From: JBIKWN01 sp044376365
Lineage (GTDB): Bacteria; Bdellovibrionota_C; UBA2361; JBIKWN01
Length of the DNA: 7,568 bases
NCBI GenBank assembly: GCA_044376365.1
Contig: JBILLA010000127.1
Coordinates: forward strand, 1-7,568
Direction: 5' to 3'
How positions within the stretch are numbered: the first letter of the stretch is position 1; the number at the start of each line of letters is the position of its first letter. Of this stretch, positions 7,064-7,568 are shown piece after piece. The position numbers and the translations under genes were made by a program. The notes beneath the pieces were generated by a model that saw only the letters and a list, made by a program, of their open reading frames with translations, did not search any database and was not told the DNA's origin.

Positions 7064-7519
7064 ATGGAAGACATGAAAGAGAAAAGCAGTTATGAGCAAG
7101 AAGCGATATGTGATACTGCCCGATACTTTCATGAAGCTATGAAAAAACGAAGAGACGATATCAGTATCATAAGCCTGAGGAAGCTGATGAAAGCGCTTCG
7201 CATGCAGAGCTATCGTGCTGGAAATGAGTCAACAGTGCTGTTGGGTAAGCAGATAGATGCTCTGTTATCTGCAGTAGAGCAGTGTTCTAAAATATATCCT
7301 GGAACAGTTTCTCGTATTGAATACGAGCTGCTTACTCAGGCCAGTGAAGTGTTGCTGCAGCTTGCACATGGTTCAACGCTCGTACCGCGAGAGCTGGTGA
7401 ATGATTTAAAAAGCTGCACTGCTGTTAGAAATCATGAATTTGACTATTACACGACGCATCAATGGTCGCTCTCAAGCCCATTTGGATACCAATGTAATTT
7501 TCTTCCTCGATATTCATAG
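7064..7519 (+). CDS. Hypothetical protein, 151 residues
   Basis: I do not recognise this protein. It is soluble-looking, with no signal peptide or membrane segment. Residues about 8-120 are rich in helix-forming charged and aliphatic residues, including a basic stretch MKKRRDD and a later LLTQASEVLLQLAHG. The last 28 residues change character: they contain eight aromatic residues (FDYY, W, F, Y, F, Y) plus prolines and glycine. Four cysteines are scattered and form no obvious metal site. The ATG at 7064 has GAGGG only 3 bases upstream, which is short; the in-frame ATG at 7073 is 12 bases from it, so the start could be either. The gene starts a new unit after the terminator at 6904..6947 and ends 8 bases before the next gene, whose SD overlaps its stop codon. 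The tight junction suggests a shared message with the downstream host-attachment-like gene. It is a plausible real gene because of the SD sites at both ends. Confidence 0.65.
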   Translation: MEDMKEKSSYEQEAICDTARYFHEAMKKRRDDISIISLRKLMKALRMQSYRAGNESTVLLGKQIDALLSAVEQCSKIYPGTVSRIEYELLTQASEVLLQLAHGSTLVPRELVNDLKSCTAVRNHEFDYYTTHQWSLSSPFGYQCNFLPRYS

Positions 7520-7522
7520 GAG
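7518..7522 (+). promoter_or_regulatory. Ribosome binding site of the last gene
   Basis: AGGAG overlaps the TAG stop of the 151-residue gene and lies five bases before the ATG at 7528. This is the best SD in the window and it fixes the start of the partial gene. Confidence 0.8.
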
Positions 7523-7527
7523 AAACT

Positions 7528-7568
7528 ATGGCAAAAAAGACATGGATCTTAGTCGCTCATAAAACAGG
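7528..7568 (+). CDS. Start of a gene, possibly host attachment protein family (partial)
   Basis: Only 13 complete codons are visible: MAKKTWILVAHKT, then the edge in what would be a Gly codon. The strong AGGAG five bases upstream shows that it is a real start. The pattern of a short basic N-terminus followed by a W-[IV]-L-V-A strand resembles the first beta-strand of 'host attachment protein' / baeRF-type proteins, which commonly begin with such a segment followed by a small-residue turn and an A-R-[IL]-[FY] motif. The deciding A-R part lies beyond the window, so this identification is a guess from a short stretch. The gene is preceded after 8 bases by the 151-residue gene and is probably co-transcribed with it. 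Confidence 0.4.
   Translation, partial: MAKKTWILVAHKT

Noticed and set aside
7533..7539. A-AAA-AAG heptamer at codons 2-4 of the last gene
   Set aside because: The heptamer matches an efficient -1 slip site, but it sits directly after the start codon, no downstream stimulator is visible within the window, and lysine-rich N-termini produce it by chance.

Overview
The window is a carbohydrate-metabolism locus from what looks like a bacterium of moderate GC content (mid-40s percent by eye, not calculated). Short intergenic gaps, Shine-Dalgarno (SD)-like sites before several genes and a classic U-tailed rho-independent terminator argue for Bacteria. However, the alpha-glucan enzymes (a GH57 amylase, a debranching enzyme of the archaeal/bacterial GDE type, and a compact GT-B synthase) belong to families shared with archaea and deep-branching or uncultivated bacteria. 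I cannot name the lineage.

Layout. A leftward (minus-strand) unit starts near 4058 and runs off the left edge: glucokinase (glk), then an 870-residue GH63-type glucosidase (433..3045), then the N-terminal part of an amylo-alpha-1,6-glucosidase (1..412, truncated by the window edge). A 173-base divergent intergenic region (4059..4231) separates it from a rightward unit: a glycogen/starch-synthase-like GT-B glycosyltransferase (4232..5599) and a GH57 alpha-amylase-type enzyme (5609..6883). A strong intrinsic terminator at 6904..6947 closes that unit. To the right, a second rightward unit holds an unrecognised 151-residue protein (7064..7519) and the first 13 codons of a gene resembling the 'host attachment protein' family (7528 to the edge).

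How the genes fit together. The rightward glycosyltransferase probably builds alpha-1,4-glucan. The GH57 enzyme trims or rearranges it, the debranching enzyme removes alpha-1,6 branches, the GH63 enzyme probably releases glucose from an alpha-glucoside, and glucokinase returns glucose to the phosphorylated pool. This would be a hydrolytic storage-glucan cycle. No phosphorylase, ADP-glucose pyrophosphorylase or branching enzyme lies in the window.

The most notable anomaly is in glk. The reading frame breaks at about 3213, inside the conserved C-terminal GGGIPP-K-ILP segment, and dropping one base restores a normal 335-residue glucokinase. I found no evidence of a mobile element, CRISPR array, tRNA or rRNA. 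No clearly undescribed system is visible; the best leads are the glk frameshift, the uncharacterised GH63 specificity and the orphan gene pair at the right edge.
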